A stretch of 64,000 nt of DNA. It comes from Panax quinquefolius (lineage: Eukaryota; Streptophyta; Magnoliopsida; Apiales; Araliaceae). Shown here piece after piece: positions 31,595 to 43,400 of the stretch. The notes under the pieces are model-generated. The model had not been told where the DNA came from, did not search any database, and worked only from the letters and a program-made list of their open reading frames with translations. Position numbers and translations under genes: made by a program. Location: the NCBI GenBank assembly GCA_020205615.1, contig CM035153.1, positions 80,179,853-80,243,852 of the forward strand, read 5' to 3'. The first letter of the stretch is position 1, and each line of letters begins with the position of its first letter.

Positions 31595-34240
31595 TGTAAG
31601 ACCCCAACTTATTATTAATGAAATTTAATTTTCTATTTTGAAATAGTAAGGGTTGATTTGATTAATGTGGATAGTTATGGGTAAAATACGCAAAAATTTC
31701 AAATAAGCAAGTGGTTATAAAATATTCATTGTTGTTGGGGAATATTCGTTGGGTCGTGGAATATTCTTCTTTGTCGGGGAATATTCGCATTGCATGCTGA
31801 CGTAGTCTTTTTGGGGCCCCATAACTTGAAAGCGATTGGATGAAGAAAACGACAAATATAAGTTGTTTAAAAATAACGGCGTAGTTATTACAATTAATCT
31901 ATTAAAATACTCGGTGGTTAACACACAAGAAGCACCAGTATTGCACCAATTATTGATTCTTACGTAAAGAAGACACTACTCAATAATGGTTACGATAATT
32001 CTTGATCGATTATTTTATTTTATTAATTTAATAATTGTTGCGTTGATATTTTATATTCTTTGTTGTTTCATAATTGTCATTACACAAGATTTTCATTATC
32101 GAAGTAATAATTCATATTATCTGAATAATATTATTAGATAAAATTATTGGCAATGTCTAGAAAGTTACTGTACAAGGAGAGGTTTGGTCACCTAATTAAG
32201 GCGCCAATAAGGAGAAATTCTTATTGAAAGCCCCTCTTTCTAGAAGCTGCTCAGTTGTCAATATTGTGATTTTGTAATATTATTTGTGAATAATTAATTA
32301 TTGATTCATATGATGAGAAAAATATTGATTTTATGTGGATATAGATGGAGAAAATTTTTAATGTGACAATTGTTGAAAATTGAAATTTTATCTTTTTCTG
32401 ATAAAATAATTCATTTAAATATATTATTATATTTTAATAATATAATAATGGTGATATTTTTACAACGAATGTAGGATATATGAGTATACGAGGAGGAATA
32501 GTATTTTTGTTGCAATAAATGTTTAAAACATGTTAAACATGTCGGTGGACCCCATTTATTGATTGAAATTTGATTATAGCCTGTAAAATCGTCCGTTTGT
32601 GGATTTCGGTCAATTTCTATTTGGAATTTGGGAAAACTTTCTTCTGCAAAGTTGTAGAGAATTGAATTTCCTATAAAAATACGCGAGATTTGAATTTTCT
32701 AACAAAAGGGCTATTTATTGTGAATTATTGAGGTTTCGAAGCTCCGAAATAATTGATTTTTGGAAGTTTAAATTATTTTAAATTAGAAAAACGTTTTTTC
32801 TTTCTTTTTCTAGAAGGTGGCATGTGCTTATTGAGCTGAAATCAGATTTCAAGAGTGGCGTAGGAATTTTGATATATATAATAATATTAAATTAAATTTT
32901 ACTTTTACTTTGGTGTTCTAAGCAATTTCTATAAATAGGTGCTTAGGTTAGAATTGAAAATTACACCGTAAACTGAAGTTTTCTCTCTATATTATCGGCG
33001 TATTCTTGTGAGTATTTTGAGTATACTTTGAGTATTGCTATACGGTTGCAAGTTCAAGTCATAGCTTATATCCTGTGTTTTAACTAAATCTTGTCTTTGT
33101 GAGGTAAGGGATATTATTTTTTTTAAGTAATGATATTATTTCTTCAATATCATTATGTTGAAATATTGATCTGAAGTTTTTATCAAATTTGGAACTTTTG
33201 GTGTCTGAGTTACTATTCACGTATCTGGCCTTTATTCACGATATCTGATCTTATTCACGAATCTGGCACTATTCATCGAAAAAATGAAAAATTTTCTTTT
33301 CATCCAAAATATCTATTCTGGATACTAGCTTTGATTGTATCCATGTTTTGATCATTCTTGAATTTTACACCACTATGATTATTTTTGAGGTATTTTTGGA
33401 TGTGGATAAAACAAAGTACGAATCCTTAATCCTTAATCCTTGTCATTTTGTTTCACTGGATTCGTTTCTTTAAAAATATTTTTCATCATCCTCAGTCTTA
33501 AATGATGATATTATTGAATATCTTTGGCCTGTAGTGCAAAGATGAATGATTTCTGAAGAATATCTTTGGCCTGTAGTGCAAAGATGAATGATTTCTGAAG
33601 AATATCTTTGGCCCGTAGTGCAAATATGAACATGTGTTTAGATGAACATGACCAACTGATGAATATCTTTGGCCCGTAGTGCAAAGATGAATATTTGATT
33701 CCAGATATATATTGATTGATGTTACAGGGATAAAAGATAGACGATGAACTTTTAAATTCATACATAGAAGATAGTAGTTTGCATTCTCTACTTAACTCTT
33801 CTAATGAATTATTATTTCCGCTTCGAATATTGATTTAAAATTTGTTGTCTATTGTATTCTATTAGATTTTTCCTGTTGAAGACTAACGATAATTTGTTGT
33901 ATATTATCTTAGTCATAATATTCTTTACTAGGCTAGTTGAGCTCACCCTTTTCCTTTTTGTTCCATTTTTCTTCTCAGGAGGCGAGAATATAGCGAAAGT
34001 GCGAGTTCTGGGGTATGGAATGAAAGTTCTAGAGAGAGTTATTTAGTAGTACTCACCATTTTGTAAAATAATGTATCAATAAATGTGATGAGGATTTATC
34101 CGAGTATAGATATTGTCTAGAAGATAATATTTGTATTCAAACTCACGCTTTATTGTTGTAATAATAAAGTTGTAGTTGTTTACGTACCATGTATTGACAA
34201 CTCGGAATGGGTGATGTATACCTATTTTGGGGGCGTCACG
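31595..34240 (+). repeat. TK2 LTR1
   Basis: This LTR of 2646 bp has a TATA box at 32929-32939 (CTATAAATAGG), the conserved U3 block at 32157-32262 and hairpin repeats at 33520-33687. The last bases read GTCACG instead of GTCACA, and the primer site after it is altered to TGGTATCGAGC. Confidence 0.88.
33520..33687 (+). repeat. Hairpin repeats ATCTTTG(N10)CAAAGAT
   Basis: Four units lie at 33520-33543, 33562-33585, 33603-33626 and 33664-33687. The first three are spaced 42 and 41 bp apart. Each has ATCTTTG, a loop GCCTGTAGTG (or GCCCGTAGTG) and CAAAGAT; the third has one stem mismatch. They lie about 560 bp downstream of the TATA box, so they would be in the RNA. Confidence 0.8.
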
Positions 34241-34426
34241 GTTGGTATCGAGCTTAGGGATATGATCTCCGGTGGAGATCGGGAATAGAACTAGGAGGAG
34301 AGAGCAGTAAATCCTTCGCTAGTGTGTCCTACCTAAGCTTATTTGTTAGTTGGTCAAGATATAAGGATATTATGTGATATATTGATTTCCTTAATTAACC
34401 CTTGTTTTATGACGATGATTTGAGAA

Positions 34427-35625
34427 TGTCGACTCGAGAATATTAACAATGGAAATGAGACTGTGGAGACGTATGTACTCACCAACGAGGAGAAACGTGC
34501 AACAGTGGCAATGTTCCTCCCGTGAACAACACCAATTGAAAGCGATGATGAGCGAGGGATGTTTAGAAGCTTTTTTGCGCTTCATGCAAAATCGCATTTG
34601 TGAGACTCGTGTTCAAAATATAGGAGGAAATGATAGCAATTCACGGGTTGTCACAAACCAAGCGATTCAAAGAGTTGGGACCACGAAATTTAAGGGAAAG
34701 CCGATCCGATCATGGCGAAAAACATGGGTCAAGCAAATTACCAAGATATTCGATGTCTTGGGATGCGCGGAGAACAGAAGGTTCCATTCGCCACCTTTAT
34801 GTTCCGTGGCGAGGCGGACTCTTGGTGGGAGTCGTGAAGCGTACCATCCACCACGCAAGACGGCATGTCTTGGGAGACATTTGAAATTATTTAATGACAA
34901 ATACTTTCCCGAAAGTGTCGGTCGTATGAAGGAAGTGGAGTTCATCGATTAGAACAAAACAACATGGCGGTGTCTCGATGACGAGGCAAAGTTTGCGAGT
35001 TATCCGAGTTTGCACCTCATTTGGTGGAGAATGAGGAACGTATGACGCGGATGTTTACGAGAGGTTTGAACCCGATACGACAATATCTCATTTCTCATAA
35101 ATTTTCTCTCTATTTAGATGTTGTTAACGTGGCTCAATTGTTAGAGCGAGATAACGAGTATGTTCAACCGAGGGACCATAACCAGGATCGTACTGAGATA
35201 GCGATCAACAAAATAATGATAACCAAATGAGAGAAAAGCAGACGGACAAAAATGGTAACCACTCCGGTGGTAATCATGGCCATGAAAATAGAAGAAGCGA
35301 GTCGGAGGAGATTTTTAAAGAGGAGATTTAACAACGACCATGTGAAGACGACGGTCTGGCACCAACTAGTTCTAAGGGAGGAGAACGACCACCCATCGTA
35401 TGCTATAAATCACGGAAAGAGGGACATATCGGTCAAACTATCCACAACAGATTCAAGGTATGTTATAATTGTGGAAAGGAAGGACATATCGCTTTCGAGA
35501 TTGTATGGTAGCGAAACCTAGTTCAATGAGGGATGATGACTCAAAAGACTATCCCGAAAAGTCAAAGTCAACGGTTCCGGGAAGAGCGTTTGTTGTGGAT
35601 CGGTCAAAATGAGGAACCCAAACGA
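34427..35625 (+). pseudogene. TK2 gag, first copy
   Basis: The start ATGTCGACTCGAGAAT has one extra base relative to the second copy (ATGTCGACTGAGAAT), which shifts the frame at once. Recognisable capsid pieces are WVKQITKIFDVLG, NDKYFPESVGRMKEVEFID and LVENEERMTRMFTRGL. The zinc-knuckle region (35395-35520) is damaged by small indels. The tail STVPGRAFVV is intact. At least six frameshifts relative to copy two suggest either decay or consensus errors. Confidence 0.85.
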
Positions 35626-35639
35626 GGTGATCACGGGTA

Positions 35640-36100
35640 AGCTATTTATAAATTCTTGCAAAGTTTATACCTTACTTGATATCTGGTGCTACCCATTCAT
35701 TTATCTCTTCTACTTGTGCTCAACGTTTATACTTGACTCGAGAAATTAGACTTTTGACTGACTATCTGTGGAAACTCCGTTAGGAGAAAATTTCATCACA
35801 TCCATTGTTTATAAATCTTGTTTGATTCAAGTTGGCACCATTACCTTACCTGTTGACCTTATCTCTTTAAAGATACTTGCTTTTGATGTTATTTTAGGGA
35901 TTGATTGGTTAACTACTCATCATGCCAAAATTGATTGTTTTCGTAAGGTTGTTAGTTTTCATATTCCTAACCAACCTGTTGTACGAATTCAAGTAACTAA
36001 ACCATTAAAATCAATCAACATCATATCTAATCATAAAGCTATTCGTTTATTGAAAAACGGATGTCAAGCTTTCTTAGCCCATGTTACAATTTGAATAAAG
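35640..36100 (+). pseudogene. TK2 protease
   Basis: The frame 35768-36094 reads ETPLGENFITSIVYKSCLI, LPVDLISLKILAFDVILGID and WLTTHHAKIDCF. At the upstream active site the DNA reads GATATCTGGTGCTACC, where an extra two bases separate the catalytic Asp codon from the Gly-Ala-Thr that should follow. Protease releases gag and pol proteins. The remainder of the fold is well kept. Confidence 0.85.
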
Positions 36101-36149
36101 ACACGTCAAATTTGAATAATATTCTGTTGTTATTGACTTTCCTAACGTA

Positions 36150-37440
36150 TTTCTGAAGAACTTCCTGTCTACCCCGAACGTGAAGTTGAATTCTTTATTG
36201 ATCTTGAACTGGTACAAAGCCCATTTCTAAAACCCCATATCGAATGGCTCTTATTGAACTTCAGAGTTAAAGGTCCAACTACGAGAATTGTTGGACATCG
36301 GTTTCATTCGTCCTAGTACATCTCCTTGGGGTGCTCTGTTTTTTATTTGTAAAGAAGAAAGACGGGAGTATGCGACTTTGTATTGACTATCGGAATTGAA
36401 CCATGTCACCATCAAGAATAGGTATCCTCTACCTCGTATTGATGACTTGTTTGACCAGTTGGAAGGGGCACAATTCTTTTCAAAATCGATCTTCGCTTAC
36501 GGATATCATCAAATTTGAAGATTAGGCGAGGATATTCCAAAGACCGCCTTGAGAACTCGGTATGGGCATTATGAATTCTTAGTCATGTCTTTCTTGGATG
36601 ACTAATGCTCCTCTTGACTTTCATGGATATGATGAACCGAGCATTCAAGGAATATTTGGATCGGTTGTTGTTGTCTTTATTGATGACATCCTCATATATT
36701 CTAAAAGTCGTGAAGATCATGAGCACCATTTGAAGTTTGGTACTCCAAAGGCTTCGTGAAAACAAACTATATGCCAAATTGAAGAAATGCGAGTTACGGC
36801 TGAGGAAGTAGCATTTCTTGGGCACGTGGTGTCAAAACATGGAGTATCCGTGGACTGGCGAAGATTGAAGCAATACAAAGTTAGAGCAAATCAAGTCGGT
36901 GGCCAAGTACGAGCTTTCGGGGTCTAGCCGGTTATTATCGGAGATTCGTGAAAGGGTTTTCTGAATCGCTACTCCATTAACTCATTAACTTCGAAGGATA
37001 CAAAATTCGTTTGGAGCGAAGAATGCGAGAAGAGTTTCCAAGAGATTAAGAGGAGACTTATTTCGGCACTGTTCTAACAATACCATCCGGTTCGGATGGA
37101 TTTGTTATCTACAGTGATGCTTCAGGCAAAGGGTTAGGATGTGTTCTCATGCAACGTGGAAAAGTCATAGCTTATGCCTCGCATGACAACTTAAAGAATA
37201 TGAGAGGAATTATCCTACTCATGATCTAGAGTTAGCGGCCCGATCGTTTTCGCTAAAAGATATGGAGAGGCACTATCTATATGGGGAGAAAGTGGAGATA
37301 TATTCGGACCATAAAAGCCTTAAATATTTCTTCACTCAAAAAGAACTCAACATGCTTGCAATGACGTTGGCTCGAGCTATTGAAAGACTACGAGCACACT
37401 ATTCAATACCATCCTGGAAAAGCGAACGTGGTAGCTGACG
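36150..37440 (+). pseudogene. TK2 reverse transcriptase and RNase H
   Basis: Readable segments in changing frames are [33 protein letters not shown] and the catalytic motif VFIDDILIYSKS (36671-36706), which matches the Tekay FxDD form. GLAGYYRRFV-like sequence follows near 36920. The RNase H has YSDASGKGLGCVLMQ-like (37110-37155) and [18 protein letters not shown] (37290-37345), ending PSWKSERG near 37415. More than ten frameshifts are present. This is the only Tekay copy in the window that keeps the polymerase region. Confidence 0.88.
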
Positions 37441-37539
37441 CGTTGAGTAGAAGATCATATGCAGGAATGAGTACGATGATGTCAAGTATACGCGTAGAGC
37501 CAACTTTAATAGAAAAGTTAAGGTTGCTCGAAGCCACCC

Positions 37540-38705
37540 AATTCCAGTGATGATGCGTATATGAAGAAGAAAGTACAAGAATGAGCTATTAGGGCGAGAA
37601 TTGATGAAGAAGGAATACTTGAGTCCACTCCGACTTTGTGTCCCCTAACGACTCGATTTGAAGTACAAGATTATGATGGAGGCACACAATACACCATTTG
37701 CAATCCATCTTGGAAGTACTAAAATGTATCGTGATCTTCGACATAAATTTTGGTGGAACAATATGAAGAGAGAGATTGCAAAGTTTATCTCAATGTGTTT
37801 AACTTGTCAACGTGTAAAGGCGGAGCATCTAGTACCTAAGGGTCCGCTGCAACCACTTGAGATTCCGAAATGGAAGTGGGAACACATTACCATGGATTTC
37901 GTTACGGGTCTTCCTACGGTTTCTCAAGGCATCAATGCTATTTGGGTTATTGTTGATAGATTAACCAAGTCTGCTCATTTCCTGCCGATCACGGAGACTT
38001 ATTCCTTGAACGTCTTGCTAGTATATATATGTAAATGAGATTGTGAGGTTACATGGCATGCCAAGTATCCATAGTTTGGATCGTGACCCAAGATTCACTT
38101 TAAGATTTTGGGTTAGCTTGCAAAAAAGCTATGAGCGCAGATTACGATTGATTCGCATACCATCCTCAAACGGACGGACAATCGAGAGGACTATTCAAAC
38201 TCTTGAAGATCTATTAAGACTCGTGTCCTAGGCTTCAAGGCGGCGCTTAGGATAAGTATTTACCATTGGTGGAATTCTCCTTAACAACAGCTTATCGAGC
38301 AAGTATAGGTGTGGCTCCATTTGAAGCATTATATGGACGAAAGTGTCGCTCTCCAATATGTTGGGTTGAGGTGGGTGAAGAAACATTGTTGGGACCCGAG
38401 TTAGTACGTATGACTACCGAAAAGATCCAAATGATTCGACAACGTATACAAACGGCACAAGATCGACAAAAGAGTTATGCGGATCTTCATCGAAAAGACG
38501 TGGAATTTAGTATAGGGGATCATGTATTATTGCGAGTTGCTCCATGGAAGGGAGTTACAAGATTTGGGAAGAGAGGAAAGCTCAATCCACGATTTATTGG
38601 TCCATTTCAAATTCTTAACCGAGTAGGAAATGTAGCCTATAGACTTGCGTTACCTCCGAGTATGTCTCGTGTTCATAATGTGTTTCACATATCTCAGCTT
38701 AAATA
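37540..38705 (+). pseudogene. TK2 integrase
   Basis: The zinc-binding segment is visible in the 37658 frame: EAHNTPFAIHLGSTKMYRDL then CLTCQRVKAEH. The core has [20 protein letters not shown] and [13 protein letters not shown], then in a new frame LHGMPSIHSLDRDP, and [16 protein letters not shown]. The C-terminal part (38266-38706) is open for 146 codons with [35 protein letters not shown] and [20 protein letters not shown], ending [11 protein letters not shown]. Confidence 0.9.
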
Positions 38706-38984
38706 AATATGTGAAAGACCCGAACCACGTTATAGAGTTAGAACCGGATGAGATAGCCAAGACTTAACGTATGAGGAGGTACTGCCAAGATTTTGGATAG
38801 GAAGGAGCATGTCCCTCGCCAAGAAAGGTCATACCACAAGTTAAAGTTTTGTGGAGGAATCATGCTATATAGAGAAAATGACACAGGAATTGGAAACGGA
38901 AATGAAAGCGAGGTATCCTCACCTTTTGAAACACCAGTGCGTGCGTCGTCAATTTCGAGGATGAAATTTCATAAGGAGGGAGGT
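38706..38984 (+). pseudogene. TK2 chromodomain and polypurine tract
   Basis: Across frameshifts the sequence matches LTYEEV, a changed VKVLWRNH segment and ELETEMKARYPHLFETP, the chromodomain found in TK1 and TK4. The tail FEDEIS-like coding overlaps GAGGATGAAATTTCATAAGGAGGGAGGT, whose last 14 bases (38971-38984) are the purine tract directly before LTR2. Confidence 0.8.
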
Positions 38985-41633
38985 TGTAAGACCCCAACTT
39001 ATTATTAATGAAATTTAATTTTCTATTTTGAAATAGTAAGGGTTGATTTGATTAATGTGGATAGTTATGGGTAAAATACGCAAAAATTTCAAATAAGCAA
39101 GTGGTTATAAAATATTCATTGTTGTCGGGGAATATTCGTTGGGTCGTGGAATATTCTTGTTGTCCGGGAATATTCGTACGACGGCGTAGTCTTTTGTGGG
39201 CCCCATAACGGAAAGCGATTGGATGAAGAAAACGACAAATATAAGTTATTTAAAAATAACTGGCGTAGTTATTCTGAATTAATACTATTAAAATACTAAT
39301 TGGTTAACACACAAGAGTATACCTTTGCAGTATTGCACCAATTATTGATTCTTACGTAAGAAGGCACTACTCAATAATGGTTACGATAATTAATGATCAA
39401 GATTTTATTTTATTAATTTAATAATTGTTGCGTTGATATTTTATATTCTTTGTTGTTTGAATAATTGTCATTACACATTATTTTCATTATCGAAGTAATA
39501 ATTCATATTATCTCAATAATATTATTAGATAAAATTATTGGCAATGTCTAGAAAGTTACGTACAGGAGAGGTTTGGTCACCTAATTGCGGCGCCCAATGA
39601 GGAGAAATTCTTATAGGAAAGCCCCTCTTTCTCAGGAACCGCACAGTTTGTCGATATTGTGATTCTCAGAATATTATTTGTGAATAATTAATTATTGATT
39701 CATATGATGAGAAAAATATTGATTTTATGTGGATATAGATGGAGAAAATTTTAATGTGACAATTGTTGAAAATTGAAATTTTATCTTTTTTCGATAAAAT
39801 AATTTATTTAAATATATTATTATATTTTAATAATATAATAATGGTGATATTTTTACAACGAATGTAGGATATATGAGTATACGAGGAGGAAAGAGATTTT
39901 TGTTGCAATAAATGTTTAAAACATGTTAAACATGTCGGTGGACCCCATTTATTGATTGAAATTTGATTATAACACAGAAAATCGTCTGCTTTGTGGATTT
40001 CGGTTCAATTTTATTTGGAATTTGGAAAAACTTTCTTCTGCAAAGTTGTAGAGAATTGAATTTCCTATAAAAAGTCGCGAGATTTGAATTTTCTGACAAA
40101 AGAGCTATTTATTGTGAATTATTGAGGTTCTAAAGCTCCGAAATAATTTATTTTTGGAAGTTTAAATTATTTTAAATTAGAAAAACGTTTTTTCTTACTT
40201 TTCTAGAAGGTGGCATGTGCTTATTGAGCTGAAATCAAATTTCAAGAGTGGTGTAGGAATTTTGATATATATAATAATATTAAATTAAATTTTCTGCTTT
40301 GGTGTTCTAAGCAATTTCCTATAAATAGGGTGCTTAGGTTAGAATTGAAAATTACACCAGAAACTGAAGTTTTCTCTCTCTATATTATCGAGCGTATTCT
40401 TGTGAGTATTTTGAGTATACTTTTAGTATTTCTATACGGTGCAAGTTCAAGTCATAGCCTATATCCGGTGTTTCAACTAGAAGTACTGTGTTTGTGAGGT
40501 AAGGGATATTATTTTTTTTTTGTAATGATATTATTTCTTCAATATCATTATGTTGAAATATTGATCTGAAGTTTTTTATCAAATTTGGAACTTTTGGTGT
40601 CGGAGTTACTATTCACGATATCACCTTTATTCACGTATCTGATCTATTCACGAATACAGCACTATTCATCGAAAAATGAAAAATTTTCTTTTCGTCCAAA
40701 ATATCTATTCTGGAAACTAGCTTTGATTGTATCTATGTTTTGATCATTCTTGAATTTTACACCACTATGATTATTTTTGAGGTATTTTTGGACGTGGATA
40801 AAACAAAGTACGAATCCTTAATCCTTAATCCTTGTCATTTTTGTTTCACTGGATTTGTTTCTTTAAAAATATTTTTCATCATCCTCAGTCTTAAATGATG
40901 ATATTATTGAATATCTTTGGCACAGTAGTGCATAGATGAATGATTTAAAGAATATCTTTGGCCTATAGTGCAAAGATGAATGATTTCTGAAGAATATCTT
41001 TGGCTTCAGTAGTGCAAAGATGAGCAGTGTTTAGATGAACATGACTAATCGATGAATATCTTTGGCCACAGAGTGCAAAGATGAATATTTGATTCCAGAT
41101 ATATATTGATTGATGTTACAGGGATAAAAGATAGACGATGAACTTTTAAATTCATACATAGAAGATAGTAGTTTGCATTCTCTACTTAACTCTTCTAATG
41201 AATTATTATTTTCGCTGCGAATATTGATTTAAAATTTGTTGTCTATTGTATTCTATTAGATTTTTCCCTGTTGAAGACTAACGATAATTTGTTGTATATT
41301 ATCTTAGTCATAATATTCTTTACTGGGCTAGTTGAGCTCACCCTTTTCCTTTTTGTTCCATTTTTCTTCTCAGGAGGCGAGAATATAGCGAGTACGAGTC
41401 GGGGTATGGAATGAAAGTTCTAGAGAGAGTTATTTAGTAGTCCTCACCATTTTTGTAAAATAATGTATCAATAAATGTGATGAGGATTTATCTGAGTATA
41501 GATATTGTCTAGAAGATAATATTTGTATTCAAACTCACAGTTTTATTGTTGTAATAATAAAGTTGTAGTTGTTTCTGTACCATGTATTGACAACTCAGAA
41601 TGGGTGATGTATACCTATTTTGGGGGCGTCACA
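38985..41633 (+). repeat. TK2 LTR2 (shared central LTR)
   Basis: This LTR of 2649 bp has the same order of parts as LTR1: TATA box CCTATAAATAGGG at 40318-40330, hairpins at about 40913-41090. The following primer site TGGTATCAGAGC (41636-41647) is a perfect match to the initiator tRNA-Met complement. It serves as 3' LTR for the first internal region and 5' LTR for the second. Confidence 0.9.
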
Positions 41634-41820
41634 GTTGGTATCAGAGCTTAGGGATATGATCTCTGGTGGAGATCGGGAATAGAACTAGGAGAGGAGAGAC
41701 GAGTAAATCCTTCGCTAGTGTGTCCTACCTAAGCTTATTTGTTAGTTGGTCAGTATATAAGGATATTATGTGATATATTGATTTCCTTAATTAACCCTTG
41801 TTTTATGATAGTATTTGAGA

Positions 41821-43004
41821 ATGTCGACTGAGAATATTAACAATGGAAATGAGACCGTGGAGACGCATGTACTCACCAACGAGGAGAACGTGCAACAGGC
41901 TGGCAATGTTCTTCCCGTGAACAACACCACCTTGAAAGCGATGATGAACGAGGGGATGTTTAGAAGCTTTTTGCAGCTTCATACAAAATCGACGAGGAGA
42001 CTCGTGTTCAAAATATAGGAGAAAATGATAGCAATTCACGGGTTGTCACAAACCAAGCGCTTCAAAGAGTTGGGACCACGAAATTTAAGGGAAAACCGGA
42101 TCCGATCATGGCGGAAACATGGGTCAAGCAAATTACCAAGATATTCGATGTCTTGGGATGCACGGAGAAACAGAAGGTTCCATTCGCCACCTTTATGTTC
42201 CTTGGCGAAGGCGACTCACTGGTGGGAGTCTCATGAATCGTACCCATCCAAACCAAGACTCAAAGCATGTCTTGGGAGACATTTCAGAAATTATTTAATG
42301 ACAAATACTTTCCGAAAGTGTTGGTCATATGAAGGAAGTGGAGTTCATCGATTAGAACAAAACAACATGGCGGTTGTCTCGATGCGAGGCAAAGTTTGCG
42401 AGTTATCCGAGTTTGCACCTCATTTGGTGGAGAATGAGGAACGTATGACGCGGATGTTTCTGAGAGGTTTGAAACCCGACATACGATAATATCTCATTTC
42501 TCATAAATTTTCTCTCTATTCAGATGTTGTTAACAAGGCTCAATTTTTAGAGCGAGATAACGAGTATGTTCAACCGAGGGACCATAACCAGGATCGTACC
42601 AGAGATAGCAGTCAACAAAATAATGATAACCAGCGGAGAAAGAAACAGACGGACAAAAATGGTAACCACTCTGGTGGTAATCATGGCCATGAAAATAGAA
42701 GAAGCGAGTCAGGAGGAGATTTTAAAAAGAGGAGATTTAACAACGACCATGTGAAGACGATAGTGCCGGCAGCAACTGGTTCTAAGGGAGGAGAACGACC
42801 ACCGGTCATATGCTATAAATGTGGGAAAGAGGGACATATCAGTCCAAACTGTCCACAACAGTTCAAGGTATGCTATAATTGTGGAAAGGAAGGACATATC
42901 GCTCGAGATTGTACGGTAGCAAAACCTAGTTCAGCGGGGACGGTGACTCAAAAGACTGTCCCAGAAAAGTCAAAGTCAACGGTTCCGGGAAGAGCGTTTG
43001 TTGT
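41821..43004 (+). pseudogene. TK2 gag, second copy, truncated, with intact zinc knuckles
   Basis: It begins MSTENINNGNETVETH. The region 42751-43000 encodes two complete knuckles, CYKCGKEGHISPNC and CYNCGKEGHIARDC (C-X2-C-X4-H-X4-C), followed by STVPGRAFVV. At 42997-43004 the reading passes into LTR sequence through the TTTGTTGT junction, so the 141-codon frame ending at 43176 is a gag-LTR fusion of no coding meaning. Several frameshifts lie between 42000 and 42500. Protease and everything after it are absent. Confidence 0.88.
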
Positions 43005-43395
43005 CTATTGTATTCTATTAGATTTTTCCCTGTTGAAGACTAACGATAATTTGTTGTATATTATCTTAGTCATAATATTCTTTATTGGGCTAGTTGAGCT
43101 CACCCTTTTCCTTTTTGTTCCATTTTTCTTCTCAGGAGGCAAGAATATAGCGAGTACGAGTCGGGGTATGGAATGAAAGTTCTAGAGAGAGTTATTTAGT
43201 AGTCCTCACCATTTTTGTAAAATAATGTATCAATAAATGTGATGAGGATTTATCTAAGTATAGATATTGTCTAGAAGATAATATTTGTATTCAAACTCAC
43301 AGTTTTATTATTGTAATAATAAAGTTGTAGTTGTTTCTGTACCATGTATTGACAACTCAGAATGGGTGATGTATACCTATTTTGGGGGCGTCACA
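43005..43395 (+). repeat. TK2 LTR3, 3' end only
   Basis: The sequence matches the last 390 bp of LTR2 (from TCTATTGTATTCTATTAG) with few differences and ends GGGGGCGTCACA. It is followed by AACCA and the resumed Tat spacer. Confidence 0.88.
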
Positions 43396-43400
43396 AACCA

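Larger units (their letters stand above)
31595..43395 (+). mobile_element. TK2: Tekay/Del chromovirus with tandem LTR-internal-LTR-internal-LTR structure
   Basis: The outer ends TGTAAGACCCC (31595) and GGCGTCACA (43395) are flanked by AACCA on both sides (31590-31594 and 43396-43400), so the array behaves as one insertion. Inside are LTR1 31595-34240, a complete internal region 34241-38984, LTR2 38985-41633, a second internal region cut short at about 43000, and only the last 390 bp of a third LTR. The junction at 42997-43004 lies in TTTGTTGT, present in both parents (35590 region of gag and 33841 region of LTR). Unequal or illegitimate recombination between copies explains this. Confidence 0.92.

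Noticed and set aside
42751..43176. Novel fusion protein with two zinc knuckles and a membrane segment
   Set aside because: The C-terminal part is LTR sequence joined to gag at the TTTGTTGT recombination junction. The same LTR stretch gives similar frames at 33852 and 57788.
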